Shown here: positions 29,468 through 40,557 of the stretch, piece after piece
Layout of the letters: the number at the start of each line of letters is the position of its first letter
Position numbering within the stretch: position 1 is the stretch's first letter
NCBI RefSeq assembly: GCF_000176855.2
Contig: NC_015138.1
Location: forward strand, 2,976,001-3,040,000
Reading direction: 5' to 3'
Source of the DNA: Paracidovorax avenae ATCC 19860
Lineage (GTDB): Bacteria; Pseudomonadota; Gammaproteobacteria; Burkholderiales; Burkholderiaceae_C
Length of the DNA stretch: 64,000 nt
Program-made: the position numbers and the translations under genes
Notes under the pieces: model-generated
Told to the model about the DNA's origin: nothing
The model's input: only the letters and a program-made list of their open reading frames with translations
Database searches by the model: none

Positions 29468-30022
29468 TCAGGCCTGCGCGTGGCGGCGCACCCAGGCCGC
29501 GTACTTGTCCATCCAGGTCTGGATGAACTGCCGGCTCGACTCGCCGATGCTGCCGTCGTCGGCGAACAGGCCATCCTTGGCCTGGATGAAGGCCTCGGGC
29601 TGGCCCAGCGTGGGAACGTCGAGGTAGGCGAGCACGTTGCGCAGGTGCTGCTGGGCGAGCGCGGTGCCGATGGCACCGACCGACACCCCGATCACGCCCG
29701 CCGGCTTGCCGCCCCAGACGCTCTGGCCATAGGGTCGGGAAGCATGGTCGATGGCGTTCTTGAGAACGCCCGGGATGGAGCGGTTGTACTCGGGCGTGAC
29801 GAACAGCAGGCCCTGGGCCTTGGAGATCTCGGACTTCAGCCGCAGCACGGATTCGCTCTGGTGGCCGTCGTCATCCTGGTTGTAGAGCGGCAGGTCGTCG
29901 ATGCGCACCTGCGTGAGCGTGAAATCGGGCGGCGCCAGCCTGGCCAGGGCATCGGCCATGCGGCGGTTGAACGAATCCTTGCGCAGGCTGCCCACGAGGA
30001 CGGCGATGGTGTATTGGCTCAT
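29468..30022 (-). CDS. NADPH-dependent FMN reductase (ChrR/YieF-like)
   Basis: 184 residues, flavodoxin-like fold. It starts VLVGSLRKDSFNRRMADAL (phosphate loop), with LFVTPEYNRSIPGVLKNAIDH and the SRPYG stretch, the signature of the quinone/chromate reductase group. Probably reduces quinones and metal oxyanions with NAD(P)H. It is downstream of metQ on the same strand, but a strong GC hairpin stands between them. Confidence 0.9.
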   Translation of the reverse strand: MSQYTIAVLVGSLRKDSFNRRMADALARLAPPDFTLTQVRIDDLPLYNQDDDGHQSESVLRLKSEISKAQGLLFVTPEYNRSIPGVLKNAIDHASRPYGQSVWGGKPAGVIGVSVGAIGTALAQQHLRNVLAYLDVPTLGQPEAFIQAKDGLFADDGSIGESSRQFIQTWMDKYAAWVRRHAQA

Positions 30023-30051
30023 GGAGACTCCTTGAGTGGCTGGTAGAAGCA

Positions 30052-30079
30052 GCCGGGCCGCGCTGTGGCGCGGCCCGGC
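30052..30079 (-). terminator. strong GC hairpin between metQ and FMN reductase
   Basis: Perfect 12-bp stem (30052-30063 with 30068-30079) with a 4-base loop, entirely G/C in the stem. It lacks a clear T-run on either strand, so it is either a weak intrinsic terminator or an RNA-stabilising hairpin after metQ. Confidence 0.5.
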
Positions 30080-30147
30080 AGTTCTCCATGATCACGGCCC
30101 CGGGGCAGCCTGCCTGTCAGGCAAGCGCGCATTCGGGGCGCCGCCTC

Positions 30148-30945
30148 TTACCAGCCAGCGAGCACCGCCCCCTTGAACTGCGTGTCGATGTACTGGCGGA
30201 TCTCGTCGGAGTGGTAGGCCTTCACGAGCTTGGCCACCCAGGGCTTGTCCTTGTCGGCCTCGCGCACGGCGATGATGTTCACATAGGGGCTCTTGGCGCT
30301 TTCCTGGGCGATGGCATCGGTCTTGGGGTTGAGGCCCGCGGACAGGGCGAAGTTGGTGTTGATCGCGGCGGCATCCAGGTCGTCCAGCGATCGGGCGAGC
30401 TGGGCGGCGTCCAGCTCCACGAACTTGAGCTTCTTCGGATTGGAGGTCACGTCCAGCGGCGTGGCCTTGAGGCCGGCACCGTCCTTGAGCTTGATGAGGC
30501 CCTTGTCCTGCAACACCAGCAGCACGCGGCCGCCGTTGGTCGGGTCGTTGGGAATGCCGAAGCGCGCACCTTCCTTCAGGTCTTCGAGCTTCTTCACCTT
30601 CTTCGAATACAGGCCGATGGGGAAATTGACCGTGTAGCCCGCGGACACCAGCTTGTAGCCGCGGTCCTTCACCTGGGCGTCGAGATAGGGCTTGTGCTGG
30701 TAGCTGTTGGCATCGAGGTCACCGGCCGCCAGCGCCGCGTTCGGCTGCACGTAGTCGCTGAATTCGACGATCTGGATCTTCAGGCCGTCCTTCTCGGCCA
30801 CCTTCCTGACCTGCTCGAAGATCTGCGCGTGCGGGCCGGCGGTCACGCCGACCTTGATCGGCTTGTCCTGGGCCATGGCGCCAGGGGCCAGCATCAGGGC
30901 GATCGACGAGGCAATGAGGGAGCGGAGCAGAAAACGCTTGTTCAC
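30148..30945 (-). CDS. metQ: methionine ABC transporter substrate-binding lipoprotein family protein
   Basis: 265 residues, NlpA/MetQ family. Signal sequence LLRSLIASSIALMLAPGAMAQ is cut after AMA; no lipobox Cys is present, so the protein is probably soluble periplasmic rather than a lipoprotein. Family blocks: IKVGVTAGPHAQIFEQV, QIVEFSDYVQPNAALAAGDLDAN, KLEDLKEGARFGIPNDPTNGGR. The GTG at 30945 is chosen because it starts the signal peptide; the ATG at 30993 would put 16 polar residues ahead of it. The transporter partners metN and metI are 5.4 kb away on the same strand. Confidence 0.9.
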   Translation of the reverse strand: MNKRFLLRSLIASSIALMLAPGAMAQDKPIKVGVTAGPHAQIFEQVRKVAEKDGLKIQIVEFSDYVQPNAALAAGDLDANSYQHKPYLDAQVKDRGYKLVSAGYTVNFPIGLYSKKVKKLEDLKEGARFGIPNDPTNGGRVLLVLQDKGLIKLKDGAGLKATPLDVTSNPKKLKFVELDAAQLARSLDDLDAAAINTNFALSAGLNPKTDAIAQESAKSPYVNIIAVREADKDKPWVAKLVKAYHSDEIRQYIDTQFKGAVLAGW

Positions 30946-31078
30946 AGGAGTGACTTTCCATTCGAAATGTGTGGAGGCGGATCGTATCGGCACGGGCCCG
31001 TTCCGCCAAAGAACGGGTTGTCATTTCCTCATGCCGGAAACCACCGGGCCGCCGCCGGCCTTCGCCAGCCCGGCCCGG

Positions 31079-32644
31079 TCAGGCCGCCAGCTTGAAGACG
31101 CCCACGGCCTGCGCCAGGTGGGCGGCCTGCTGCTCCAGCGTGCGCGAGGCTGCGGCCCCCTGCTCCACCATCGCGGCGTTCTGCCGCGTCGATTCGTCCA
31201 GCTGCGCGACGGCCTCGCCCACCGATGCGATGCCGCCGGTCTGCTCCGCCGTGGAGGCGTTGATCTCGGCGATGAGCTGGGCGACGCGTTCCACCTGGCC
31301 CACGATGTCGGCCATGGTGGAGCCCGCCTGGCCCACCAGGCGGGAGCCGTCGTCCACGCGCGCCACACTGTCCTCGATGAGCGCCTTCACCTGCCGGGCG
31401 GCCTGGGCGCTGCGCTGGGCAAGGCTGCGGACCTCGCTGGCGACCACCGCGAACCCGCGGCCCTGCTCGCCCGCGCGCGCCGCTTCCACCGCCGCATTGA
31501 GCGCGAGGATGTTGGTCTGGAACGCGATGCCGTCGATCACGCCGATGATGTCGGCGATCTTGCCGGAGCTCTCGGCGATCGCGGTCATGGTGGCCACCAC
31601 CTCGCCCACGACCACGCCGCCCTTGCCGGCCGCGGCACTGGCCGATGCCGCCAGTTGCGCCGCCTGCCGCGAGGATTCGGCATTGCCGTTGACGGACAGC
31701 GTCATGCGCTCCATCGATGCCGTCGTGTGCTCCAGGTGCCGCGCCTGCGCCTCGGTGCGCTGCAGCAGGCCGGAGTTGCCCTCGGCGATCTGCAGCGCCC
31801 CGTGCGCCATGGACTCGGAAGCGCTGCGCACCCGTGCGACCACCGACGACAGGTTCTGCTGCATGCTGCCCAGGGAGGCCAGCACGCTGCCTGCGCGCGC
31901 CGTGGCTGCGCCCCGCACGGACCCCAGGTCGCCGGACGCCACCAGGCCCGCGACCTCCGCCAGGGCCTGCGGCTCCGCGCCCAGCTGGCCCGCGATGCTG
32001 CGCGACACGGCCCAGGCCACCAGCACGCTCGTGGCCAGCGCCAGGACCAGCGCGCCCACCATCACGGCGCGGAAGCCGCTCGCCTGCGCCATGGCCGTGG
32101 CGTTCTCGGCCTGGATGCGCGCTTCCTCGAAATCGATCAGCCGGTTGATGGCCGCCAGCCATTGCACGTACTGGGGCTTGGCCTGCGTCCAGAGCATTTC
32201 GCGCGCCTGGGCGTTGTCCTGGCCCGCGAGCGCCACGATGCGCTGCGTGGTCGCCACCGCCTGGGCCTCGGCCCGCTGGATGTCGGCGTAGAGGGGCGCC
32301 AGTTCCGGGCCCGCCCCGGGCGATCGGATGATGCGTTCCAGCGGGCCGGCGGACTGCGCATAGAACGCCGCGAGCGAAGCGATGACCGCCACCTCGCGTT
32401 CGCGCTCCTGCGGCGTGGCCGCGAGGACGACATCGCGCACGGCGATGGAGCGGTCGTGCGCGGAGCCCCGGAAATTGATGGCGTAGCGCTGGATCGGCAC
32501 GTGTTCGGAGCCGTTGGCGGCCAGCGCCCTGTCGATAGCCTGTACCTTGAAGAGGGCGATGGCGGCCACCACGACCAGCAGCCCGACCACAATCCCGAAA
32601 GCGACGGTCAGGCGCCTGGCGACCGTCATGCGAGAAAAACCCAT
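31079..32644 (-). CDS. methyl-accepting chemotaxis protein
   Basis: 521-residue chemoreceptor. Membrane helix 1 at about 12-32, periplasmic four-helix-bundle sensor to about 190, helix 2 ([20 protein letters not shown]), then HAMP-like linker and the signalling coiled coil. The hairpin tip reads [41 protein letters not shown]. The C-terminus ends in VGVFKLAA without a CheR-binding pentapeptide. Ligand unknown. Confidence 0.93.
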   Translation of the reverse strand: MGFSRMTVARRLTVAFGIVVGLLVVVAAIALFKVQAIDRALAANGSEHVPIQRYAINFRGSAHDRSIAVRDVVLAATPQEREREVAVIASLAAFYAQSAGPLERIIRSPGAGPELAPLYADIQRAEAQAVATTQRIVALAGQDNAQAREMLWTQAKPQYVQWLAAINRLIDFEEARIQAENATAMAQASGFRAVMVGALVLALATSVLVAWAVSRSIAGQLGAEPQALAEVAGLVASGDLGSVRGAATARAGSVLASLGSMQQNLSSVVARVRSASESMAHGALQIAEGNSGLLQRTEAQARHLEHTTASMERMTLSVNGNAESSRQAAQLAASASAAAGKGGVVVGEVVATMTAIAESSGKIADIIGVIDGIAFQTNILALNAAVEAARAGEQGRGFAVVASEVRSLAQRSAQAARQVKALIEDSVARVDDGSRLVGQAGSTMADIVGQVERVAQLIAEINASTAEQTGGIASVGEAVAQLDESTRQNAAMVEQGAAASRTLEQQAAHLAQAVGVFKLAA

Positions 32645-32747
32645 TGCGTCTCACCTGCTTGATTAAATGTGACTCAATGTTACGCAAGCGGAAGGCAGCG
32701 TGTGCGGCGGGTTTTCAATCACGCACATCGGCAGCGGCTATCCGGGG

Positions 32748-34040
32748 CTACCGGAACAGCGAAAGATCGATGGCATCGGCCATGGCCTGGTAGCCGGCAT
32801 CGCCCGGATGCAGATGGTCGCCGCTGTCGTAGGCTGCCCGCATTCTGGACGGAGCGGCAGGGTCCCGCACGGCGGCGTCGAAATCGATGACGCCGTCGGC
32901 CTGCGATGCGCCGGAGCGGATCCAGTCATTCACGCGGGCGCGCTTGGCGTCTCCCGCCAGGTCGTAGTACGGGGACGGCTGCCCGTCGGGCCCCAGGGCG
33001 TGGTCGAAGGGCAGCAGCGTGCCCAGGATCACCTTGAGCCGTGCGGCCCGCCCGCGCTGCACCAGGGTGGCGAGCCCCGCGATGATCTCGTCCGCGGTGA
33101 CCGCTTCGGAGGGCACGATGTTGGAGAAGCCGATGTCGTTGATGCCGATGAGCACGATCACGTGCGTGGCACCGGACAGCTGCAGCACGTCCCGGTCGAA
33201 CCGGCCGAGGGCGCGGGGGCCGGCGCCGTCGTGCAGGATGCGGTTGCCCGAGATGCCCGCGTTCGCCACGCTGAGGCCCCGCAGGGACGGATCCGCCGCC
33301 AGGCGGCGAGCCAGCGCATCGGGATAGCGGCGCGAACCGTCGAGCGTGGAGGCCAGCCCGTCGGTGATCGAATCGCCGAAAGTGACTATCGTGCCCTGCG
33401 CGGATGTATTGCGCACGTCGATGCCGCTGACCCAGTAATAGGAAGTGGTGGGCGCGTCCGCGGGCGCCACGTCCTCGGCCGAAGCCACATTGCCGGTGGC
33501 CATGTACGTGTTGCGCATGCCGAGCTGGTGGTAGGTGCCGAGGGGTGTGCGCGGCCCGACGTAGAGCGAGACGGCTACATCGGACAGGCTGTCGAGCGGC
33601 ATCGCGACGACGTCGCTCCACAGTTCCTGTCCGGCCGGGATGGTGACCGACGCCTGCCCACCGAAAGTCAGTGCCACGTCGGTTCCCGGCGCGATGCGCG
33701 TGCCGCCGGCGCTGCGCGCGATGCGCAGCGATCCCACCGCCAGCGCGCCGGGGCCGAACAGGTTGGAGATGCGCACCCGCACGCCGTCGCCTCCCGCGGC
33801 CAGGCGCATCACCTGCCGGATGGTGCGGTCCTGGACGAACGCCGGCGCCGGGCTGCCCAGCACCGAGACGGCGTTGTAGTCCGAGACCGGAGCGCTCCAG
33901 GCGGACTGCAGGACCGGCAGGCTGCTCCCGCCGCCCCCTCCCCCGCCGCAGCCCTGCAGGATCGCGCCCGCGCACAGCGCACCCAGCAGGGTGCGCCGAC
34001 GGATGGGCAGGGAGGAGGAAGAAAGCTGCGCAGTCGCCAT
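32748..34040 (-). CDS. SGNH/GDSL hydrolase lipoprotein
   Basis: 430 residues. The signal peptide (RRRTLLGALCAGAIL) ends in a lipobox LQGC followed by a Gly7 run and SS, so the protein is probably lipid-anchored. An N-terminal beta-rich domain (about 50-190) is followed by the SGNH core: block I FGDSITDG, block II AGISGNRI, block III GINDIG, and block V DHLHPGDAGY. Likely a secreted esterase; plant-associated relatives act on acetylated polysaccharides, but the substrate cannot be read here. GGAGAC precedes the ATG. An IS110 element lies just upstream. Confidence 0.88.
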   Translation of the reverse strand: MATAQLSSSSLPIRRRTLLGALCAGAILQGCGGGGGGGSSLPVLQSAWSAPVSDYNAVSVLGSPAPAFVQDRTIRQVMRLAAGGDGVRVRISNLFGPGALAVGSLRIARSAGGTRIAPGTDVALTFGGQASVTIPAGQELWSDVVAMPLDSLSDVAVSLYVGPRTPLGTYHQLGMRNTYMATGNVASAEDVAPADAPTTSYYWVSGIDVRNTSAQGTIVTFGDSITDGLASTLDGSRRYPDALARRLAADPSLRGLSVANAGISGNRILHDGAGPRALGRFDRDVLQLSGATHVIVLIGINDIGFSNIVPSEAVTADEIIAGLATLVQRGRAARLKVILGTLLPFDHALGPDGQPSPYYDLAGDAKRARVNDWIRSGASQADGVIDFDAAVRDPAAPSRMRAAYDSGDHLHPGDAGYQAMADAIDLSLFR

Positions 34041-34073
34041 GAAGTGTCTCCTTATATGTCTCAGTTGGTTCAA

Positions 34074-35300
<1,227 letters not shown>

Positions 35301-35408
35301 TCTTTCAAAAACGTGCGGCCGCGTTCAAAAATTCCCCCAGGGAACACCCTGATCCGGTTGCGGTGGCGCTGTCAGCTTCCGCAAAGCCTGGCTTCCTAAT
35401 ATGCGTGC

Positions 35409-36266
35409 ATGGACGCCCCCGCCATCTGCTCCGCCACGCCCTGCGCGAACCCGGTGGAACGCACGCCCGCCGCATGGCCCGGCCCGCCCATGGGCTGCTT
35501 CCGGCTCGATCGGTCGGGCACCACGCACATCGGCATGGTGCCGGTGGACACGGTCACGCTCTGGACCGGAGGCGCCTGCGATGTCGAAATGCGCTGCGAC
35601 GGCCAGCGCCGCAGCTGGCGCCGCACGAGCGGGATGGTGGATCTGCTGCCCGCGGGCACGGTGGTGAGCGACGTGCGCTGGCGGGGCGATGCCATGGAAT
35701 GCACCTGGCTCCACCTGGACGGCGCCCTGTCGCCGGGCCGGGACGGGATGCCGGCACGCACCGGCGTGCAGGACCCGCACATCACCGACCTGTTGCAGCG
35801 GCTGCAGGCCGAGGCCCTAGCGGGCATGCCGTTGGGCGCGGCCTATGTGCAGGCCCTCGCGCTCACGCTGGCCAGCTACCTGCGCGGACGCTACGGGAAT
35901 GGCTCCGGCCAAGGACGCCCGGCGGCATCCGCTGGCGTGCCGCAGTTGCGCGGGCAATGGGAGCGCCTGCGGCTCTACATCGACGAACACATCGGGCAGC
36001 CCATCTCCGTGGCCGAGATGGCGCGCACGACCGGCTACAGCACGCACCACTTCGCCCGGCTGTTCCGACAGTCTTTCCAGAAGTCGCCGCACCAGTACGT
36101 GATCGAGCGGCGCATCGAGCGGGCCAGGCAGTTGCTGCTCGACCCGGGCCGCTCCGTGGCGGACGTTGCCGCCGAGTGCGGGTTCGCCACCCAGGCCCAC
36201 CTGAGCAGCGCATTCAGGCGCCGGCTGGGCCTCACGCCAGGCGAGTTCCGCGCGGGGCGGGCGTGA
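35409..36266 (+). CDS. AraC family transcriptional regulator
   Basis: 285 residues. The C-terminal double HTH (about 180-280) shows LRLYIDEHIGQPISVAEMARTTGYSTHHFARLF and VADVAAECGFATQAHLSSAFRRRLGLTPGEFR. The N-terminal half is a poorly conserved beta-rich sensing domain. Lies between the IS110 element and convergent metI; no obvious partner gene, so its target is unknown. Confidence 0.9.
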   Translation: MDAPAICSATPCANPVERTPAAWPGPPMGCFRLDRSGTTHIGMVPVDTVTLWTGGACDVEMRCDGQRRSWRRTSGMVDLLPAGTVVSDVRWRGDAMECTWLHLDGALSPGRDGMPARTGVQDPHITDLLQRLQAEALAGMPLGAAYVQALALTLASYLRGRYGNGSGQGRPAASAGVPQLRGQWERLRLYIDEHIGQPISVAEMARTTGYSTHHFARLFRQSFQKSPHQYVIERRIERARQLLLDPGRSVADVAAECGFATQAHLSSAFRRRLGLTPGEFRAGRA

Positions 36267-36329
36267 AGCGCGTTCGCCGCCGCGCTCGCTGGCGGCGCAC
36301 GCAGCGGGCGGCCGCCACCACCACGTTCA

Positions 36330-36995
36330 TCAGCGGTGGCTCAACCGGCGCACCGCCCAGTCGCCCAAACTCTGAACGGCCTGCACGAAGAAGATCAGCA
36401 CGACCACCACGGCCAGCATGATGTCCGGCAGGAACCGCTGGTAGCCATAGCGGATGCCCAGGTCGCCCAGCCCGCCGCCGCCGATGGCACCCGCCATCGC
36501 CGAATAGCCGGTCAGGCTGACGAAGGTGATTGTCAGGCCGGCCACGATGCCGGGCAGCGCCTCGGGCAGCAGCACCTTCCAGACGATCTGGGACGTGGTC
36601 GCGCCCATGGCCTGGGCGGCCTCGATCAGGCCCGGGTCCACCTCGCGCAGCGAGGCCTCGACCAGCCGGGCGACGAAGGGCGCTGCGGCGATGGTGAGCG
36701 GCACCACGGCCGCCGCAGTGCCGATGGACGACCCGGTGATCAGCCGCGTGAACGGGATGATGGCCACCAGCAGGATGATGAAGGGCGTGGAGCGCACGGC
36801 GTTCACGATCCAGCCCACGGTCTTGTTGACGGGGCCGTTCTCCAGCACGCCGCCGCGGTCGGTCAGGCGCAGGAACACGCCCAGGGGGATGCCGATCAGC
36901 GCCCCGACCACGCCCGAGATGCCCACCATGACGAGCGTCTCCCACAGCGAGGTGGCGAACAGCTCCAGCATCATTTCCGTAAAGTTCTCGAACAT
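36330..36995 (-). CDS. metI: methionine ABC transporter permease
   Basis: 221 residues, five helices, short permease typical of MetI. EAA loop in LIEAAQAMGATTSQIVWKVLLPEALPGI. Four bases downstream of metN. In the usual operon metQ would follow immediately; here a convergent AraC gene and an IS110 element do. Confidence 0.95.
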   Translation of the reverse strand: MFENFTEMMLELFATSLWETLVMVGISGVVGALIGIPLGVFLRLTDRGGVLENGPVNKTVGWIVNAVRSTPFIILLVAIIPFTRLITGSSIGTAAAVVPLTIAAAPFVARLVEASLREVDPGLIEAAQAMGATTSQIVWKVLLPEALPGIVAGLTITFVSLTGYSAMAGAIGGGGLGDLGIRYGYQRFLPDIMLAVVVVLIFFVQAVQSLGDWAVRRLSHR

Positions 36996-36999
36996 CGCG

Positions 37000-38052
37000 T
37001 CAGACTCCCGCTTCCACTTTCACTTCGTCCACCACCACGCCCTGGGCGCGCAACTGCGCCACGGCGGCCGCCAGGCGCGGGGGCTCGCCGCTCGCGTACA
37101 CCGCGAGGGAGCCGAAGGTCTGGCGCTGGATCTCGTCGATCTGACCGTGCAGGATGGACAGGTCCAGGCGATGCTCCCGGATCAGCCCGGAGAGGATCGG
37201 CTGGTAGGCCCGCTCGCCCGAGTACGACAGGCGCAGCAGTTCGCCCGTCTCGCCCTCGGGCAGTTGCGCGGCCAGGTGGCGCACGTGGTCGAGCACGCTG
37301 GCGGGCAGCTCCTGCGGGACGATCTCGTCGATCAGGCTCTTGGTGATGGGCTGGCGGGGCCGCGTGAACACGTCCAGCACGGGGCCGATTTCCGCGATGC
37401 GCCCGGCGTCGATCACGGCCACCCGGTCGGCGATCTGCTTGACGACCTGCATCTGGTGGGTGATGAGCACCACCGTCAGGCCGAGTTCTTCGTTCACCTG
37501 CCGCAGCAGGGCCAGGATGGAGCGCGTGGTTTCCGGATCCAGCGCCGACGTGGCCTCATCGGAGAGCAGCACCTTCGGCCGGCTGGCCAGCGCCCGGGCG
37601 ATGCCCACGCGCTGCTTCTGCCCACCGCTGATCTGCGCCGGATAGCGGTCCGCGAGGTGCGACAGGCCCACCAGTTCGAGCAGGGGGTTCACGCGCTCGC
37701 GGATGGCGGCCTTGTCCATGCCGGCCAGTTCCAGCGGCAGCGCGGCATTGCCGAACACCGTGCGCGAGGACAGCAGGTTGAAATGCTGGAACACCATGCC
37801 GATGTCACGCCGCGCGGCACGCAGCTCGGCATCGCCGAGTTGCGTGAGATCACGGCCCGCCACGATCACCTCGCCGGCCGTGGGGCGGTTGAGCAGGTTG
37901 ATGACGCGCACCAGCGAGCTCTTGCCCGCGCCGCTGCGCCCGATGATGCCGAACACTTCGCCCGGCTGGATGTGCAGGTCGATGCCCCGCAAGGCTTCCA
38001 CGGGACCGCTAGGCCCCTGGTAAATCTGGGTGATGCCCCGTAAGTCGATCAT
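37000..38052 (-). CDS. metN: methionine import ATP-binding protein
   Basis: 350 residues. Walker [10 protein letters not shown], signature [15 protein letters not shown], Walker [13 protein letters not shown], His in LITHQMQVV. The C-terminal NIL domain (about 265-350) mediates inhibition by methionine in known MetN. Start [16 protein letters not shown] chosen; the frame runs 42 codons further without similarity. Confidence 0.95.
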   Translation of the reverse strand: MIDLRGITQIYQGPSGPVEALRGIDLHIQPGEVFGIIGRSGAGKSSLVRVINLLNRPTAGEVIVAGRDLTQLGDAELRAARRDIGMVFQHFNLLSSRTVFGNAALPLELAGMDKAAIRERVNPLLELVGLSHLADRYPAQISGGQKQRVGIARALASRPKVLLSDEATSALDPETTRSILALLRQVNEELGLTVVLITHQMQVVKQIADRVAVIDAGRIAEIGPVLDVFTRPRQPITKSLIDEIVPQELPASVLDHVRHLAAQLPEGETGELLRLSYSGERAYQPILSGLIREHRLDLSILHGQIDEIQRQTFGSLAVYASGEPPRLAAAVAQLRAQGVVVDEVKVEAGV

Positions 38053-38356
38053 GGCAATGCGATCCCTTGTTTTTCCGGCAGCGGGCGGCCCGGGGGCCGG
38101 CGCGTGGGAGCAGGATCGGTTCTGGAGAAAAAGGAAACGGTGAAGAGAAAAGGAGCACCGCGCCGTGGACGGAACCATGGCGGTGCCCCGGGCGCGGAAC
38201 CCGCGACTCTACGGCCTGTGCGGCGGAATGCCAAAGAACCAGAGGTTCGATGCAAAGACGCCGCGGTTATGAGGGAGGGGATTGTGCAACACCCGGCCCG
38301 CCCTGGCGCCGCAGCGGGGTTTCGCGGACTTCCCGGGGTTTCGCCGGCCAGCGCGT
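38053..38356. other. intergenic region between metN and hybrid kinase
   Basis: 304 bp without a convincing gene; it holds the metN promoter (leftward) and the 3' end of the kinase transcript. Visible structures are a GCACCGC/GCGGTGC dyad (38155-38186), and a GGGGTTTCGC direct repeat around 38310-38345. I looked for a SAM-type riboswitch fold in the leader and could not recognise one. Confidence 0.4.
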
Positions 38357-40423
38357 TCAGTGGCCGGGCGTGCCCACCATGTCCAGCACCTTCTTGACCA
38401 GCGCCTGGGCGTCGAAGGGCTTGACGATGAGCTCCATCCGGTGGGTGGACAGGAAGCCGGGGTCCATGGCCGCCTGCTCGGCATAGCCCGTCATGAGCAG
38501 CACCAGGATGCCGGGCAGGCGCTCGCGCGCGAAGTCCGCCACCTGCCGGCCGTTGGGCCCGGGCAGCCCCACGTCCGACACCAGCAGGTCGAAGTGGATC
38601 GCGCCCGACAGCATCGCCATGCCCTCGGCCCCCGTGCGGGCCGACATCACCTGGAAGCCGAGGTCGCGCAGCAGTTCGCAGACGAATTCGCGGACGGTGG
38701 CGTCGTCCTCCACCACCAGGACGGAGTCCGGACGCTTGCCTGCCTCGGCGCTGTCCAGCCCGGCCGGCGCCTCGCCGCTGACCTGCTCGGACGAGCGCGG
38801 GAAGTAGAGCGACACGCAAGTGCCGCGGCCCACTTCGCTCTCCAGCGCCACGGCGCCGCCCGACTGGCGCATGTAGCCGTAGATCATCGACAGCCCCAGC
38901 CCCGTTCCCTGGCCGATCGGCTTGGTGGTGAAGAAAGGATCGAAGGCCAGGTCCAGCACCTCCTTGGACATGCCGTGCCCCGTATCGCTCACCTGCAGGC
39001 GCACCAGGTCGCCCGGCGGCAGCCCGAGCGCCTCGCGCTCCTGCGGCGGCAGCGCCTGCGCTGCGCCGAGGTTGCCCCCGGTGATGCGCAGCCGGCCCCC
39101 CTCGGGCATGGCGTCGCGGGCGTTGATGGCGAGGTTGAGCACCGCACTCTCGAGCTGGTGGACGTCGGTGAGCACGGGCCAGAGCTCTGCCGGGACGTCG
39201 ATGTCCAGCCGCGTGTTCTCGCCGCAGGTATTGGCCAGCATGGGCTCGAGATTGCGGATGGATGCGGCGACATCGACGGGCCGCACGTCCAGCGGCTGGC
39301 GCCGCGAAAAGGCCAGCAGCCGCTGCGTGAGGGCGGCGGCGCGCCGGGCCGACGACAGGCCGGCCTCCACGTAGCGGGGAATGTCGTCCATGTGGCCGCG
39401 CGCATGGCGCTGGCCGATCAGCTGCAGGGGCAGCACCACGCCCTGCAGCATGTTGTTGAAGTCGTGCGCGATGCCGCCCGTGAGCTGCCCGATCGCCTCC
39501 ATCTTCTGGCTGTGCCGTACGCGCTCCTGCGATTGCAGCAGTGCCTCGGTACGGGCGCGCTCGTCGGTCACGTCGCGGCCCACGGCCTGCACGAAGCCGT
39601 CGCCGGGCACTGCCGTCCAGTCGATCCAGCGGTCCGCGCCGTTGCGGTGGCGAAAGCGCAGCGTGGCCTGGTGGCGCACGGCCTCGGCGAGGCGCTGCAC
39701 GTCGCCCGGCACGCGCACTGCTTCATCGTCGTGGATGAAGGTCAGGATGCGCCGGCCGATGGTCTCGTCCTCGGAGTAGCCCAGCGTGGCCTGCCAGGCG
39801 GGGTTGACGGCAGCGATGGTGCCGTCGAGCCGCGTGACGACCAGCATGGCGTCGGACAGCAGCCAGAGCCGGTTGCGGTCGGCCGTGCGGTCGGCCACCT
39901 GCTGCTCCAGCGTGGCGGCCAGGTCCTGCAGCCGCTGCTGGGCCAGGAACTTGCCGGTGGTCTCGACCACCGTGTCCATGAAGCCCACCACGGTGCCGGA
40001 GCCATCGCAGACCGGGCTGTAGCAGAAGGTGAAGTAGGCCTGTTCGTCGTAGCCCTGGCGGCGCACCACCAGCGGGAAATCCTCCAGGAACACGGAATCC
40101 CCGGCGAGCGCGCGCTCGGCCAGCGGGCCGATTGTCTCCCACGCTTCGGCCCAGACATCGTAGAAAGACCGGCCCAGCGCTTCCGGCTTGGCCCCCAGGA
40201 TGACGCGGAAGGCATCGTTGTAGATGGAGACCATTTCCGGCCCCCAGGCCAGGCACTTGGGGAAGCGCGACGCCAGCACCATCTGCACCGCCACCCGCAA
40301 CGCCTCGGGCCAGGATGCCATGGGGCCGAGCGGCGTGGAGGACCAGTCGTGCCTGCGCACCCGCTCGCTCATTTCGCCGGCGGTCCGCAGGAAGTCGGAA
40401 TGCGTGGGGGAAGGAACACTCAT
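38357..40423 (-). CDS. hybrid sensor histidine kinase with PAS and receiver domains
   Basis: 688 residues, no membrane segment, so cytoplasmic. Order: PAS-like domain (about 30-150, SSTPLGPMASWPEALR, FPKCLAWGPEMVSIYNDAF), coiled coil, second PAS (about 185-300, DAMLVVTRLDGTIAAVNPAWQATLGYSED), HisKA with His in LTGGIAHDFNNML, HATPase (NLAINARDAMPEGG, DTGHGMSKEVLDLAF, GTGLGLSMIYG), and a C-terminal receiver with Asp in DLLVSDVGLPGPNGRQV and Lys in IVKPFDAQ. The start MSVPSPTH fits the PAS family. No dedicated response regulator is adjacent. Confidence 0.93.
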   Translation of the reverse strand: MSVPSPTHSDFLRTAGEMSERVRRHDWSSTPLGPMASWPEALRVAVQMVLASRFPKCLAWGPEMVSIYNDAFRVILGAKPEALGRSFYDVWAEAWETIGPLAERALAGDSVFLEDFPLVVRRQGYDEQAYFTFCYSPVCDGSGTVVGFMDTVVETTGKFLAQQRLQDLAATLEQQVADRTADRNRLWLLSDAMLVVTRLDGTIAAVNPAWQATLGYSEDETIGRRILTFIHDDEAVRVPGDVQRLAEAVRHQATLRFRHRNGADRWIDWTAVPGDGFVQAVGRDVTDERARTEALLQSQERVRHSQKMEAIGQLTGGIAHDFNNMLQGVVLPLQLIGQRHARGHMDDIPRYVEAGLSSARRAAALTQRLLAFSRRQPLDVRPVDVAASIRNLEPMLANTCGENTRLDIDVPAELWPVLTDVHQLESAVLNLAINARDAMPEGGRLRITGGNLGAAQALPPQEREALGLPPGDLVRLQVSDTGHGMSKEVLDLAFDPFFTTKPIGQGTGLGLSMIYGYMRQSGGAVALESEVGRGTCVSLYFPRSSEQVSGEAPAGLDSAEAGKRPDSVLVVEDDATVREFVCELLRDLGFQVMSARTGAEGMAMLSGAIHFDLLVSDVGLPGPNGRQVADFARERLPGILVLLMTGYAEQAAMDPGFLSTHRMELIVKPFDAQALVKKVLDMVGTPGH

Positions 40424-40557
40424 GTCGGGGGCGATGATGACATGGCCAAAGCGCCCCTCCGCACCAACCGCCATTGCGCCCGCAGGGGCACGAGGGGCTG
40501 TTCCGCCGACCGGAACACGGCCGAGCCGTGCGCCTTTCTGCCCAAGCCCGGCGGCGT

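Noticed and set aside
38053..38356. SAM or methionine riboswitch before metN
   Set aside because: I could not find a recognisable aptamer core; only short GC dyads are visible.
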